A stretch of DNA of 64,000 nucleotides. Origin: Rhynchopus sp. YZ270_cl-10 (lineage: Eukaryota > Euglenozoa > Diplonemea > Diplonemida > Diplonemidae). Shown one piece after another: positions 49,298 to 58,626 of the stretch. The DNA lies in contig OZ037919.1 in assembly GCA_964035575.1 (NCBI GenBank), forward strand, positions 434,001-498,000, given 5' to 3'. Each line of letters begins with the position of its first letter. The stretch's first letter is position 1. The notes beneath the pieces were generated by a model. That model was given only the letters and a program-made list of their open reading frames with translations, did no database searches and had not been told where the DNA came from. A program made the position numbers and the translations under genes.

Positions 49298-50218
49298 ATG
49301 CCAGACGAACCATGCTCCTGCAGTACAGAAGGAGGGAACTGTGCTCATAAAAAGCTGATTGCACACCATATCATCGACAATGTCTTTGACACTCACAGCA
49401 TGCTAATGAGGAAAAGACTGAAAGCTGCCGAGGCGGAACTACAGGGGTTTCGAGACGGATCTTACTTACAATCCTTGGAGGAAAAGATTCGGACATTAGA
49501 ACGAAAAATTGCGGAGACTGATACTTCATCGTTTACGATGTCCATAACAGAAAAGAACCAACGTCTGCGAGAACAACTCAATTCGTTGGAGCTCCGGAAT
49601 AATACTTTGCTGACCGAAATAAATTTATTGAGAGAAGACACAAATAAGGTGAGCATTCTGACTCGAAACATTGAGGAAATTCGTGGATTTCTCAATGAGG
49701 CTTTGGTGGCCGCTTCTGAGGCAGTTTTTTCGTTTATTAGTCAGCTTAATGAGGTAGAAGATACTATGCCATCTGCAGTGCAACCCCTCTGCAGTCTGCC
49801 AGAATCGCTTGAGGCTGTGTCGACGTACAGCAAAGATTTGATGGAGACAACTGTGGTCACACCGTTGCAGCTTGCTGGGAGGTGTTTGGCTGCGGTGTTG
49901 GAGGTGCGTGCGGTGGAGGGGTTACGTACCTCACGAAGCACACCTCGCGCGGCACCCAAAGGGAGACGTGCTTCTGCGCAAACGTCGCAGACCAATTTGA
50001 CCTCAACAACGTCCTTCCAAAACCACTCAGAGATGCCACGTCCACCCTCAGTGCCAGTACCTTCCCCAATTCCTTATGCGCAAGCAGGCTCGTCCATAGC
50101 AAAAGCGCAGATGTCTGCGAGAGTGAAGAAAGGAGTAGTAGGGGGTGCTGGAAGTGTAGCAGGGTCTGCGCCGGCGCGGAAGAGAAATGTGGTGGCGAGG
50201 GTGGCGGCGGCGAGTTGA
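49298..50218 (+). CDS. Coiled-coil protein with basic Ser/Ala-rich tail
   Basis: A protein of 306 aa with no recognised family. The N-terminus MPDEPCSCSTEGGNCAHKK holds three Cys and a His in a short span. Residues about 25-150 are a strong coiled coil (AEAELQGFRDGSYLQSLEEK, EKNQRLREQLNSLELRNNTL, LLREDTNKVSILTRNIEEIR). Residues about 205-306 are disordered and basic (TSRSTPRAAPKGRRAS; KKGVVGGAGSVAGSAPARKR). The build suggests a cytoskeletal or centrosomal adaptor, but that is only an inference from composition. Single exon. A truncated family B repeat, a pyrimidine tract and AAG lie just upstream. The following gene begins 220 bp later. Confidence 0.7.
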   Translation: MPDEPCSCSTEGGNCAHKKLIAHHIIDNVFDTHSMLMRKRLKAAEAELQGFRDGSYLQSLEEKIRTLERKIAETDTSSFTMSITEKNQRLREQLNSLELRNNTLLTEINLLREDTNKVSILTRNIEEIRGFLNEALVAASEAVFSFISQLNEVEDTMPSAVQPLCSLPESLEAVSTYSKDLMETTVVTPLQLAGRCLAAVLEVRAVEGLRTSRSTPRAAPKGRRASAQTSQTNLTSTTSFQNHSEMPRPPSVPVPSPIPYAQAGSSIAKAQMSARVKKGVVGGAGSVAGSAPARKRNVVARVAAAS

Positions 50219-50440
50219 AAAAAAAAAAAGAAGTGGAGTTCATCCTCACTAAAGCACCTAAGTTTTCAAAATCATTCTGGCGCATTTTTTAGTTGGCTAA
50301 GTTATGTTACAAAAACAAAAAAGTGTATTTTTTGTGTAGAAAACGACCCCATTGTCCCCCTCATTTTTTTTTTTAAACCCCTTCACTTCCCTTTACCGTT
50401 CCCCCTTCAGGTCGTGGGGACACCCCTTCCCTCTTTTCCA

Positions 50441-51337
50441 ATGCCCCCACATCGCGGTAGACAAGACCTTACCGGGGACGAAGCTGTCCGCCGCTATCTC
50501 GGTCCGACCTCCATTGCAGCCGCTTGGGCTGTCATCGGCGGGGTTGAGATCTGGGAGGTCCCCGACGTGCTGGACTCCCTTGGGGTGGTGCTTGCTGGGG
50601 AGGAGGTGACGCTGCATGCGGATCACTCCCTTTCTTTGCTCTGCGCGGTCAACTCGAATGGGTCGCGCGCTGTTTTGTGGACACGGCTTGACTCGGGGGC
50701 AGATTCTGCAGTACAAAACTTCCTCCTTGCCAACAACATAACAGTCTACTGCCATGCCTCCATCGCCGGACGCCTTGAGGCCTATACAACAAACGCTGCC
50801 CGCACCGTTACCAGCAAGCAGGGGACCTGCCTCCTTTTTGAGTACCAATCTGTCATAAAAGTGTACACCGAGGCTATGAGACAGAGCTCCTTGGTGCGCC
50901 ACGTGGCGCAGTCGGTGAAGGTGATTCTCGCTGCGGACACAGTGTTGCTGAGGCATACCATACAGCCCCGTCCTGCTGATGGGTACTCGATAGAGGAGCA
51001 GTTCCGTTCTCGTGTAATAATGCGAATAATCGCATCATGCCAAATGCAACGTTGCAGAGAAAATAAAGACAAAAGCGGAGCGGCAGCCCTCCTCGACGGT
51101 GAGGAGGATGTGCTTGGAGACGGCCATGTTGTGTTCGAACGTCTCGTAAAACGGTCGGCTAATGCAGACAATTTGCTCTTCCAAGAACCAAAAATCATCA
51201 AACAAGAACCTGGTGCACCAAGCGCAGGGGAGGTTGTGAGTACTGCAGGTGCGTGGACAGGGGGGCAAAAAAATGTGCCAAGAATGGGGGATCTCGACGA
51301 CGTGGAGTTGGATTGCATGTACGATGATGAGGATTAA
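50441..51337 (+). CDS. Unknown protein with C-terminal SUMO-type motif
   Basis: A protein of 298 aa from the ATG at 50441; a CCCTTCAG acceptor-like site ends at 50410, giving a 30-base leader. I recognise no family. A compact alpha/beta-looking domain (residues about 8-200) includes AAWAVIGGVEIWEVPDVLDS, LLCAVNSNGSRAVLWTRLDS and LLANNITVYCHASIAGRLEA. The C-terminus is acidic and disordered, with KIIKQEPGAP, a textbook SUMO-conjugation motif (I-K-x-E) plus proline, and an acidic end (DVELDCMYDDED). This pairing is common in nuclear transcription regulators, so nuclear localisation is a guess. A family H copy lies in the short spacer from the preceding gene. Confidence 0.65.
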   Translation: MPPHRGRQDLTGDEAVRRYLGPTSIAAAWAVIGGVEIWEVPDVLDSLGVVLAGEEVTLHADHSLSLLCAVNSNGSRAVLWTRLDSGADSAVQNFLLANNITVYCHASIAGRLEAYTTNAARTVTSKQGTCLLFEYQSVIKVYTEAMRQSSLVRHVAQSVKVILAADTVLLRHTIQPRPADGYSIEEQFRSRVIMRIIASCQMQRCRENKDKSGAAALLDGEEDVLGDGHVVFERLVKRSANADNLLFQEPKIIKQEPGAPSAGEVVSTAGAWTGGQKNVPRMGDLDDVELDCMYDDED

Positions 51338-51640
51338 GTGGCATTTTCAAGGAAAAAGAAAAGAATTTGCAAAAAACGGGAAAGGGTCTCATATCGTTTC
51401 CAAATCAGTGAGGTGATAAAAAATAAGGGGGGGGGGGGAAATGTGGAGTGGTTTAGGGAGAGAGGGGGTAGATAGCTGGAACGTTTTTAGAAAGAGGAAG
51501 CAAAAAACAAAAAGAAAGGGGGTGATTTTTTTTTTTTTTTTGATTTTTTTTGCGAACAAAATATGTAGCCCTCCCACCCCCTACCCAATATACTACCAGC
51601 TCTGCTGTTTTTGTTAAGGATGTAAAAATCACGACATTTG

Positions 51641-51759
51641 CACGGTGGGGTCCAGCCTCTAAGCTGGAGTCAAACGGGAGCCTCAACTAGAGGGTGTGGC
51701 CACACCCGCTAGTTGAGACTCCAGATTTTGGTCCAGCTCAGAGGCTGGACCCCACCGTG
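51641..51759. mobile_element. MITE with CACGGTGGGGTCCAGCC ends
   Basis: CACGGTGGGGTCCAGCCTCT at the left is mirrored by AGAGGCTGGACCCCACCGTG at the right, and the inner GAGCCTCAACTAG faces CTAGTTGAGACTC. The first eight bases equal those of element 2 (CACGGTGG), suggesting a related transposase. A family A repeat follows directly. Confidence 0.85.
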
Positions 51760-51767
51760 TGGACGTA

Positions 51768-51873
51768 GAACTGTATGGTTAGGTGTCCCACCCCCGTATA
51801 TCCCACCCCCCCCGGTCATTGTACCAAGGTACACTGTCACGGGGCTGCTGTATTTCAAATCAACCTTATTATT
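51768..51873 (+). repeat. Family A repeat upstream of the WD40 receptor gene
   Basis: GAACTGTATGGTTAGGTGTC, CGGTCATTGTACCAAGGTAC, ACTGTCACGGGGCTGCTGTA and TTTCAAATCAACC. A T/C-rich stretch of about 150 bp separates it from the ATG at 52032. Confidence 0.75.
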
Positions 51874-52031
51874 GAAGCTCTCTTCCCACAAGCAGATAAA
51901 AACACACACCACTTTATTTCTTCTTTTTACTTCGACCATTTGCACTTTTTTTTTCAACTTCTATTTTATGTCCGCTTGAGTTCTGTTCTTCTATTTTCTC
52001 CGTATTTTTAATCTATTTTTTCCCCCTCCAA

Positions 52032-53618
52032 ATGAACATATTGTATAGAGCACTGCTGCTGAGTAGTCTAGAAGCGTTGGTTGCGGGAACCACTGTGGTT
52101 GGTGCAGGAGGGGGGAATTCACCTGCGATTTTGGTGTGGGATTTGGCGAACAATTCTGCACCTCATGTGTTCAGGAAACCTTCACTCAATTTGTCGCATT
52201 CTGAATTTGTGTCTTCGCTGTTAACCCATCCGAATGGATCTCTTTTAGTCGGGCAGCTGAGCGGGACGGTCGATCTTTTTGATGTGAAATCTGAGACCCG
52301 GATTGGCTCCCTCTCCCATCCTGAAGCCTCTGCCGTACGCGCAATGTCATTTCTCAACAACACCCAACACCTTGCTGTCGCGGATTCAACCGGCATCGTT
52401 CTATACGATGTGACCGCAAGCGAGCCAATCAAGCGACTCAAGCTCTCAGGCATCGCTCAAATGGCTACCATGCAGGATCGTTTTGTCGTAGTGGGGCTCA
52501 CCTCTGGGAGGGTCTACGTGATTTCCCTTGCTCAGGAAACTGCTTTGCAACTGAACGGAACACACAATGCCACCGTCCGCTCTGTTGTAGTCGTCTCAAA
52601 CACTCTGGTCGCATCATGCTCAGACGACGGCGTCTTTTTACACCCTGTTTACCGCAACGCAACCCTCCTCTTCAACGGCAATACAAGCGCCCTAGTAGTT
52701 TTCCCTACTGGACATCTAATTTCTGGCAGCGAAGATGGTAAGGTACGCATTTGGAACATCACCGCAACAGACCCACTGCAGGTAGCCTCTACTTTAAACA
52801 ACGGGGGTGCGGTATATGCGTTGAGCGTAGTAGGGACGACAATGCTTGCGTCTACTGGAGAGGAAGGGATAAAGGTCTGGGAGCTCTCTCCGGTGCGGGC
52901 GTTGCTGCAGCTTAATATAAAAGATGTGTGGCACGTTGCGTCGGTCGAAGTAGACTTTCCTGCAGTCACCCTAGAACCGCCGCCTCCAATCATCCTAACC
53001 CCTTCTCCAACAGAGTCCCAACCTGCCCCCAATACCGACACCGAATCGATTTCTTCGGTATTAATGCTGTGCATTGGGGGCGGTGCAGTCGCTGCGGTGT
53101 GCCTCATTGCCATTCTCCTTGTATTTTGTATAAGAAGACGGCGTTACGGGAAGGACGATGAAAGAGGGTATCGAGCAGACCACGATACCCCTCAAGACAA
53201 GCACGTTCGATGGGGGAATACGGAGCAGAGTGTGTTCGCAGAGCGGATGGCGCTTTTGATGATTCCCTTAAATCAGCCAGGGGGGGAGATCCAGCAGGGG
53301 CAGCAGGAGAGCTCTATGGATATGTCCGTTACTGCGAAGTCGGGGTGTACTGAGCCGGTTGGGGGTGGTCTGGACATTGCTGCCGACGCGCCGACCATAG
53401 AAGTGGACAGTGGATCATGTGAAAACCCCTCACCTTTGGCGGACGCGACGGAGACGCTCTTTATGGGTGATCCAGGGATAGGTGGAGGAGGAGGAGGAGG
53501 AGTGGCTCTCGATATGTCTCTGTCTGCCAGCTATATTTCAACAAGGTCGCCCCTCGTCGCGCAGGGCACCGCAGTGTCAACAGCGTCGCCGCTCAGCCCG
53601 GTAGGGGTGGAGCTCTGA
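52032..53618 (+). CDS. Type I membrane protein with an extracellular WD40-like propeller
   Basis: A protein of 528 aa. A hydrophobic N-terminus (ILYRALLLSSLEALVAG) serves as signal peptide. Residues about 25-310 form WD40-type blades: SPAILVWDLANN, GTVDLFDVKSE, GIVLYDVTAS, ISGSEDGKVRIWNITATDP and EEGIKVWELSP. The region has at least eight N-glycosylation sequons (NNS, NLS, NGS, NNT, NGT, NAT, NTS, NIT), consistent with passage through the ER. A Pro-rich stalk (PPPPIILTPSPTESQPAP) leads to one TM helix at about 340-366, with the stop-transfer RRRRY. The cytosolic tail is about 160 residues, low-complexity, with a Gly run and many Ser/Thr. WD40 propellers are normally cytosolic, so the topology is unusual. 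Ligand and partner are unknown. Confidence 0.82.
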   Translation: MNILYRALLLSSLEALVAGTTVVGAGGGNSPAILVWDLANNSAPHVFRKPSLNLSHSEFVSSLLTHPNGSLLVGQLSGTVDLFDVKSETRIGSLSHPEASAVRAMSFLNNTQHLAVADSTGIVLYDVTASEPIKRLKLSGIAQMATMQDRFVVVGLTSGRVYVISLAQETALQLNGTHNATVRSVVVVSNTLVASCSDDGVFLHPVYRNATLLFNGNTSALVVFPTGHLISGSEDGKVRIWNITATDPLQVASTLNNGGAVYALSVVGTTMLASTGEEGIKVWELSPVRALLQLNIKDVWHVASVEVDFPAVTLEPPPPIILTPSPTESQPAPNTDTESISSVLMLCIGGGAVAAVCLIAILLVFCIRRRRYGKDDERGYRADHDTPQDKHVRWGNTEQSVFAERMALLMIPLNQPGGEIQQGQQESSMDMSVTAKSGCTEPVGGGLDIAADAPTIEVDSGSCENPSPLADATETLFMGDPGIGGGGGGGVALDMSLSASYISTRSPLVAQGTAVSTASPLSPVGVEL

Positions 53619-54066
53619 GCTTGGTTGGGGGGTAGGGGGAGAGGGGAAGTGTATAGTGGCTGTATGATAATTTCCTATGATACTATGCTATTGTGATGTG
53701 TATGATGTATAGGCAATTATCACAATATAGTTAATCAGGGGGTAAATGTTTGACAACGTGCAGCCACTCGAGAGGTAGAGGGGGGGGCTCTCAAGGGAAT
53801 GGTGGAGTGTTCATCTTAGACAGGTCAGGAGGAGGGTCGAATGGAAGGTGTATGCGCATCGGGTAAATGAGTGGTGGAACAACTCCACCCTGCGCGAATG
53901 GAGCTGTGAAAGCCATGGAGGTTTGGTGGCTTTTGATACGGCTGGGGTTGGGTTTTGGGAGGGGGGGATGCATTTTTTTTTCCCACGGAGTGTCAGTGCC
54001 TGCGTCCCTGAGGCGTTTGCACTATCAACTTCACTTTTTTTTTGTTCCGACAAAGATTTTTTTTTT

Positions 54067-54178
54067 GATGTAGGACTGTATGGTAAGGGGGGGTGACTAA
54101 GGGGGGGTCCACCCACGATACACCCCGGTACCAAGGTACTCTGTTCACGAGAGGGGGTTTTGTATTTCAACTTTTTTT
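54067..54178 (+). repeat. Family A repeat with an internal family B fragment
   Basis: GATGTAGGACTGTATGGTAA, then GGTGACTAAG (the first bases of family B) inside it, then GGGGGTCCACCCACG, CCGGTACCAAGGTACTCTGT, TCACGAGAGGG and TTTGTATTTCAAC. Confidence 0.75.
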
Positions 54179-54977
54179 TGCCATAGAGGATGGATTTCTG
54201 GTTTGTTATTGATGAAAACTCTCTGATTTTCCAAACGGAAGAAAGGAACGGGGAGTTTTTTTATTTGCGGTTCTGTCTCAGGTTTGTTTTATTTTGTTGT
54301 TGTTGTTGTTTTTTTTTTTTTTTTTTTTTTTTGCGCTGCGAAACATACTTTCTTTGTTCGTGATTACACAATTTGAGCGCTCGGTACGAAACCCCCTTCC
54401 CCTACCCAATCCTTATTTTGATTTTGTTTCTTGTATTTTTATCAGGCTCTCCGCTAGGATTTCCGATTTTGAAAATATTCTGTTGATGGTCCACGTTGGT
54501 GGGGTACATGCTTGCGCCGCAGGCGCACGGTACGCAACTTTTTTTTTTACCAACGCCCGATTTTGACTTTTTTGGGACGTTTGAGCACTCACCTCTCCAT
54601 ATCTTCTTCTCCTGAGCTTTTTTGACAGGTAGAACGGGTCTGAACCACTTAGCAGAACTTTTTTTTTTTTTCTTTTTTTCCCCATTTTCAAAAAGTTCTG
54701 TTGACAATCAACAGAACTTTAGTACCTAGCGGAGTGCCTGATTTTTATGGAGTCAGAGTCACCAACGGAATCATTTATTTTTTCCTATGCTTTGTTGGAG
54801 ACAACTTTGTCACAATGCCCGCGTCCGACAGGGTCCGGTGAGGCGTTTCTATTGTTCAAACTTCTCTTTGTTATGTCGTGTGATGTGAAAGGCATATTTG
54901 CCTCCTCCCCCCTCGTGCAAGTTAATGAATACAACAAAAAAAAGGATGGACACAACTCCATTATTTTTTTGGGGTTT

Positions 54978-55070
54978 CCTTATACATCTTCTGTTGTTGG
55001 CCGCAGGGTACTTTATGCTTTCATCCGGATGGCTGGCATCGTATGTGGGTCAGTCGGAGGTGCCTGCATT
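54978..55070 (+). repeat. Dispersed repeat F, copy 2
   Basis: CATCTTCTGTTGTTGGCCGC, CTTTCATCCGGATGGCTGGC and GGGTCAGTCGGAGGTGCC, parallel to 16125-16217. Confidence 0.75.
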
Positions 55071-55426
55071 AATAACTTCACCATTTTTTTTCAAAAAAAA
55101 AAAAAAATCGTGATCATTTGTTTTCTCCAGAACCGGGGTATGAGGGGGGGGGCGGCTCCCAGGGAAGGCCGTGGCTAGGCCAATCTGTTCCAAAAAACCG
55201 TTTTAAAAGCTCCTTGAATGTCAAGGCACAACCCGCTTACACCAGCCGCCACAGGATAATCATTTTTGTTCTTTCGTTTTTTATGAAATCGCCTCCTTTT
55301 TTATGAAACCGTGTGAAAGAGGTACAGCCCTTCTGGAGTTCGCCCAATACCCGTGGAAACAGTGTCTGTGCTCCGTCAGGCGCACGGTGAGGCGTTTTGC
55401 ACTTTTAACTTCTCTTGTGTTCTTTA

Positions 55427-55470
55427 AGGTGACTAAGCACGAGAGGCTTAGGGTCATCTTATAAACTTTT
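55427..55470 (+). repeat. Family B hairpin repeat, consensus copy
   Basis: AAGGTGACTAAGCACGAGAG then GCTTAGGGTCATCTTATAAA and CTTTTCTTC. TGAC/GTCA extends the TAAGC/GCTTA stem across a GG bulge. Confidence 0.85.
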
Positions 55471-56912
55471 CTTCTTTTTGAGGGGGGAGAAATGATACCG
55501 TGCAGTCACCCTGTGTGCTCTCCACGTTTTGAACCAACTCTACAACTTTTTTGTGAACCTACACTATCTTCAACCCAAACTATCTTTCCAACGGCGTTTC
55601 TGAGTACTATGCCTGTCTTCGTTATCTGCGTCTGCCTCCTCAAAGCATACCCCGAAGGCGAATACGTATTCACCCTAGATTCGGATCCGAATATGAGGCG
55701 AATGTACCATATTCGGATCCGAATATAGGGCGAATACGAATTTGCCTTGGGGTACGCCTACACGGTGGCCCAGCGGACCCTTTTGGGGGTACCCCCGGGG
55801 GTACCCCCAAAAGGGGTACCCCGCAGGGTAGGGTACCACACAGGGTAGGGTCCGCGGGGGGTACCCCCTCGCGTGGGCTACCCCAGGGGGTACCCCACAG
55901 GGTTGGGTAGGGTCCGCGCGGGGTACCCTTTGGGGGGTTTGGGGTACCCCATGGGGTACCCCTCAGGGTCCGCGGGGGTACCCCCTGCACACCCGGTGGC
56001 TATTGCCTCCCAGGGAAAGGGACTCTCAAAAATTTTTTTTTGCCCTATATAGGCCTAATTTCGACGATTTGAGGCCATTAAAAGCAAAAATTGGCACTTT
56101 TGAGCATCTGTGGGGGTCTAAAACGTGGTTTTGCGCAGCCGATTTTTCGTGGTTTTTTTACCAAAGACAAGTCGATTTTTGACCAATTTTTCATGAAAAA
56201 TGTGAAGGAAATCGCTTAGGAACTTAGCTGTGTACGTGTTCTAGCTACTGCATACACCGCGGGGTATAACCAAAATGACCGTATTTTGGCTGAAATTTCG
56301 ACTTGACAATTTTTCCTCGATTTGGTCAATCTGAGGTTTTGTTTGGGGTTTTTGGGCCATTTTATGACCAACCACGCCCGCATACGTGGGAAATTACGCG
56401 CGCAATGACGACGTCACGGCGTGGGGAGCCCTCGTAATTACGAGGGGTGCTCCCGTGATCCTTTGAGGCCATTAAAAGCAAAATTTGGCACTTTTGAGCA
56501 TCTGTGGGGGTCTAAAACGTGGTTTCGCGCCCGAAAACTCGTGATTTTACCAAAGACGCCTCGATTTTTGACCCAAAATTTTTTTTCTTCTCGCCCAAAA
56601 TCGGGCGTGGTAGGTCATAAATGGCCCAAAAAATACAAAGCCTCAATGAGCAAATTGTGAAGAAAAAAAAAATTGGTCGAAGTTTTGGTCATTTTTACCA
56701 TGTGGCAACAAATAGAATGCAGGTATCAGTATCAGTGGGATTGTTCGTGCAGTGATGTTCTCGTACCTGGAGAGTAGGCCGAGCGAGTGCTGCAAGGTAT
56801 GTTTTTAAGCCCCGGTTTTTACACCCCCGCTCCCCCTTTTCGCCTTTGTCCCGCTCGGATGTAAATCGAAGCATATTTTTATTGTCAAAATTGTCACTTT
56901 TACTTTTTTATC

Positions 56913-57200
56913 ATGGCATCTCGTAACCTCTACAACTCTTTTACGTCAGGGAACCGGATGAGGTGCTACTTCCGGACTGAGGAAGGGCAGTCTTTTACTT
57001 TCTTTTTTTGCATGGAAGAGGTACGGAGCGGCTTCTTGTTTGTTTGTTTGATTTTTTTTGTTGTAGTCTCTACTTTTGCACTCAATTTCTCTCAACAGGT
57101 ACCCGAACCGACGACCCTTCATCGTGACAGCGAAACAGTGCCGATAGAGCTGGTGCAATTATTGCAAACCGGGTGGGGACCGCAAAAGTTGGGTTTTTAA
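56913..57200 (+). CDS. Small possible gene inside element 2
   Basis: A 95-aa frame starting MASRNLYNSFTSGNRMRCYF. It contains GAAGAG then GTACGG and CTCTCAACAG then GTACCC, a possible in-frame 84-bp intron. Read through, that segment encodes a hydrophobic stretch (FLFVCLIFFVVVSTFAL); spliced out, the product is about 67 aa ending QLLQTGWGPQKLGF. No family is recognised. It could be an element-encoded accessory protein or chance. Confidence 0.3.
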   Translation: MASRNLYNSFTSGNRMRCYFRTEEGQSFTFFFCMEEVRSGFLFVCLIFFVVVSTFALNFSQQVPEPTTLHRDSETVPIELVQLLQTGWGPQKLGF

Positions 57201-57258
57201 ACCAATTTTTCCATTAACCCACCCCATAGACCGCCCCAATTATTATGAAACTCTTAGT

Positions 57259-58070
57259 CAGTCACTGCTATAGCCATTAACCCAGGGAGCATAGCTAGTG
57301 CAAAAAATTCGACTTCGGGATCCGGAAAGTCTGTCCTCTGCTCTTGCGGAGGACTACAGTAGGCACAAGAAAATATCGCGTTCCCCCAGAAAACCAATTT
57401 TTGTCACAGTATTTTTTGCCCAGGGCATGCTCTTGAAGCATGGCGGCTTGGTGTGAGAAGGGGCAGTGTATTGTTTTGTTCTAGATTTCAACGGTTGTTA
57501 GAACGAGTCAAGTGGATGCTTATCTAAACACTGACGGTAGTACAGACCCGAGAGATCAGAAATGACTTTGAGGAAAGAACAAAGCAATGCATCTGTACCC
57601 GCACGCCAGGTTGTAGTTACTTCAGAATTTTCTTAAGTTTGCGCGAAAGAGAGCGGGGGCAACTCCTTTGTGTCATGAGTCCGCTGTGCAGCACAAAGCG
57701 AGGAACCTTAAAACACTACCTGCGTGGTGGCTGAATTCACATCCCTTAGAATTACCAGAATTCAGCCTTTGTTGAAGTAACGTACATACTTGTATGTGCG
57801 TGTCACGCTTCTCCACCCTTAAATGGGTGCACTGCTTCACTGCAGCGGGTAAGCCTCTCTCGACTAGTGCGAACTTAAGAATGTTCTGCTGCAACTTACC
57901 AAAATCGATTTTCTCACCCCAAACACCCGCAACACCCCACCTGCTACTTCGGTAGCCTGTGTTGTTGGGGGTTGGTTCTCATGTTGATCCCCAGTGACTG
58001 TCTTGCACTGCTTCTTCTGAGCCCAACGCTGTTTGGCCTGTCGACGGGGTAATAAATACGAAGACAGGGG
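57259..58070 (-). pseudogene. Decayed transposase-like frame of element 2
   Basis: Minus-strand segments CFKSMPWAKN, IGFLGERDIFLCLL and RIFCTSYAPWVNGYSSD (then stop) parallel element 1. Upstream in the gene are RQAKQRWAQKKQCKTVTGDQ and a QCTHLRVEKRD region. Several interruptions show it is dead. Confidence 0.55.
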
Positions 58071-58252
58071 GGCGGTGCCAACAATTTTCCGATGATGTAA
58101 CGTTTATCTGATTGATTTATCGTTTGATATACCTTGTGTGTCCTTCTTCATGCACACCAAGCAACATATATTGAACGGTATTTTCAAGCGATACTTCGTT
58201 ATGTCATCGGGGGGCGGACCCCGCGCGGACCCTTGACTCTGGCACTCTGGCT

Positions 58253-58410
58253 GTACCTGTGTACCTGTGTACCTGTGTACCTGTGTACCTGTGTACCTGT
58301 GTACCTGTGTACCTGTGTACCTGTGTACCTGTGTACCTGTGTACCTGTGTACCTGTGTACCTGTGTACCTGTGTACCTGTGTACCTGTGTACCTGTGTAC
58401 CTGTGTACCC
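58253..58410 (+). repeat. (GTACCTGT)n octamer minisatellite, about 20 units
   Basis: About 158 bp, near-perfect. It lies between the decayed core and the right TIR of element 2, the same relative place as in element 3. Confidence 0.96.
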
Positions 58411-58595
58411 CCAGTGCCAGTCAGGGTCCGCGCGGGGTACCCCATGGGGTACCCCCGGGGGTAGTCTGGGGGGTACCCCATGGGGTACCCCTCAGATTTG
58501 GGGGGTACCCCATGGGGTAGTCTGGGGGGTACCCCATGGGGTACCCCCCGCGGACCCTACCCTAAGGGTAGGAATGGGCCACCGTGTAAGGGGGC

Positions 58596-58626
<31 letters not shown>

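Larger units (their letters stand above)
53619..55760. other. Gene-free region with repeat families A, B, D and F
   Basis: A decayed palindrome (53657-53767), D at 53990-54040, A at 54067-54178, D at 54810-54870, F copy 2 at 54978-55070, D at 55365-55415 and B at 55427-55470. A short + strand frame from 55492 follows the B copy and runs into element 2; it shows no domain and is not called. Confidence 0.6.
55761..58586 (-). mobile_element. Long-TIR DNA transposon (element 2)
   Basis: Ends CACGGTGGCCCA are inverted and flanked by TA (55759-60 and 58587-88). Each terminal region is a field of GGGGTACCCC palindromes separated by GGTCCGCG-type spacers (55790-55985 and 58427-58560). The core contains a two-copy repeat (56067-56170 and 56462-56570, GAGGCCATTAAAAGCAAAA...GGGGGTCTAAAACGTGGTTT), a small + strand frame (56913-57200) and a decayed minus-strand frame homologous to element 1. 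A (GTACCTGT)n array lies inside the right end. Confidence 0.8.

Noticed and set aside
55492-55728. 78-aa frame just after a family B hairpin and pyrimidine tract
   Set aside because: It has the right upstream layout for a gene start but no domain. It ends in palindromic GGATCCGAATA repeats next to element 2; too short and composition-driven to call.
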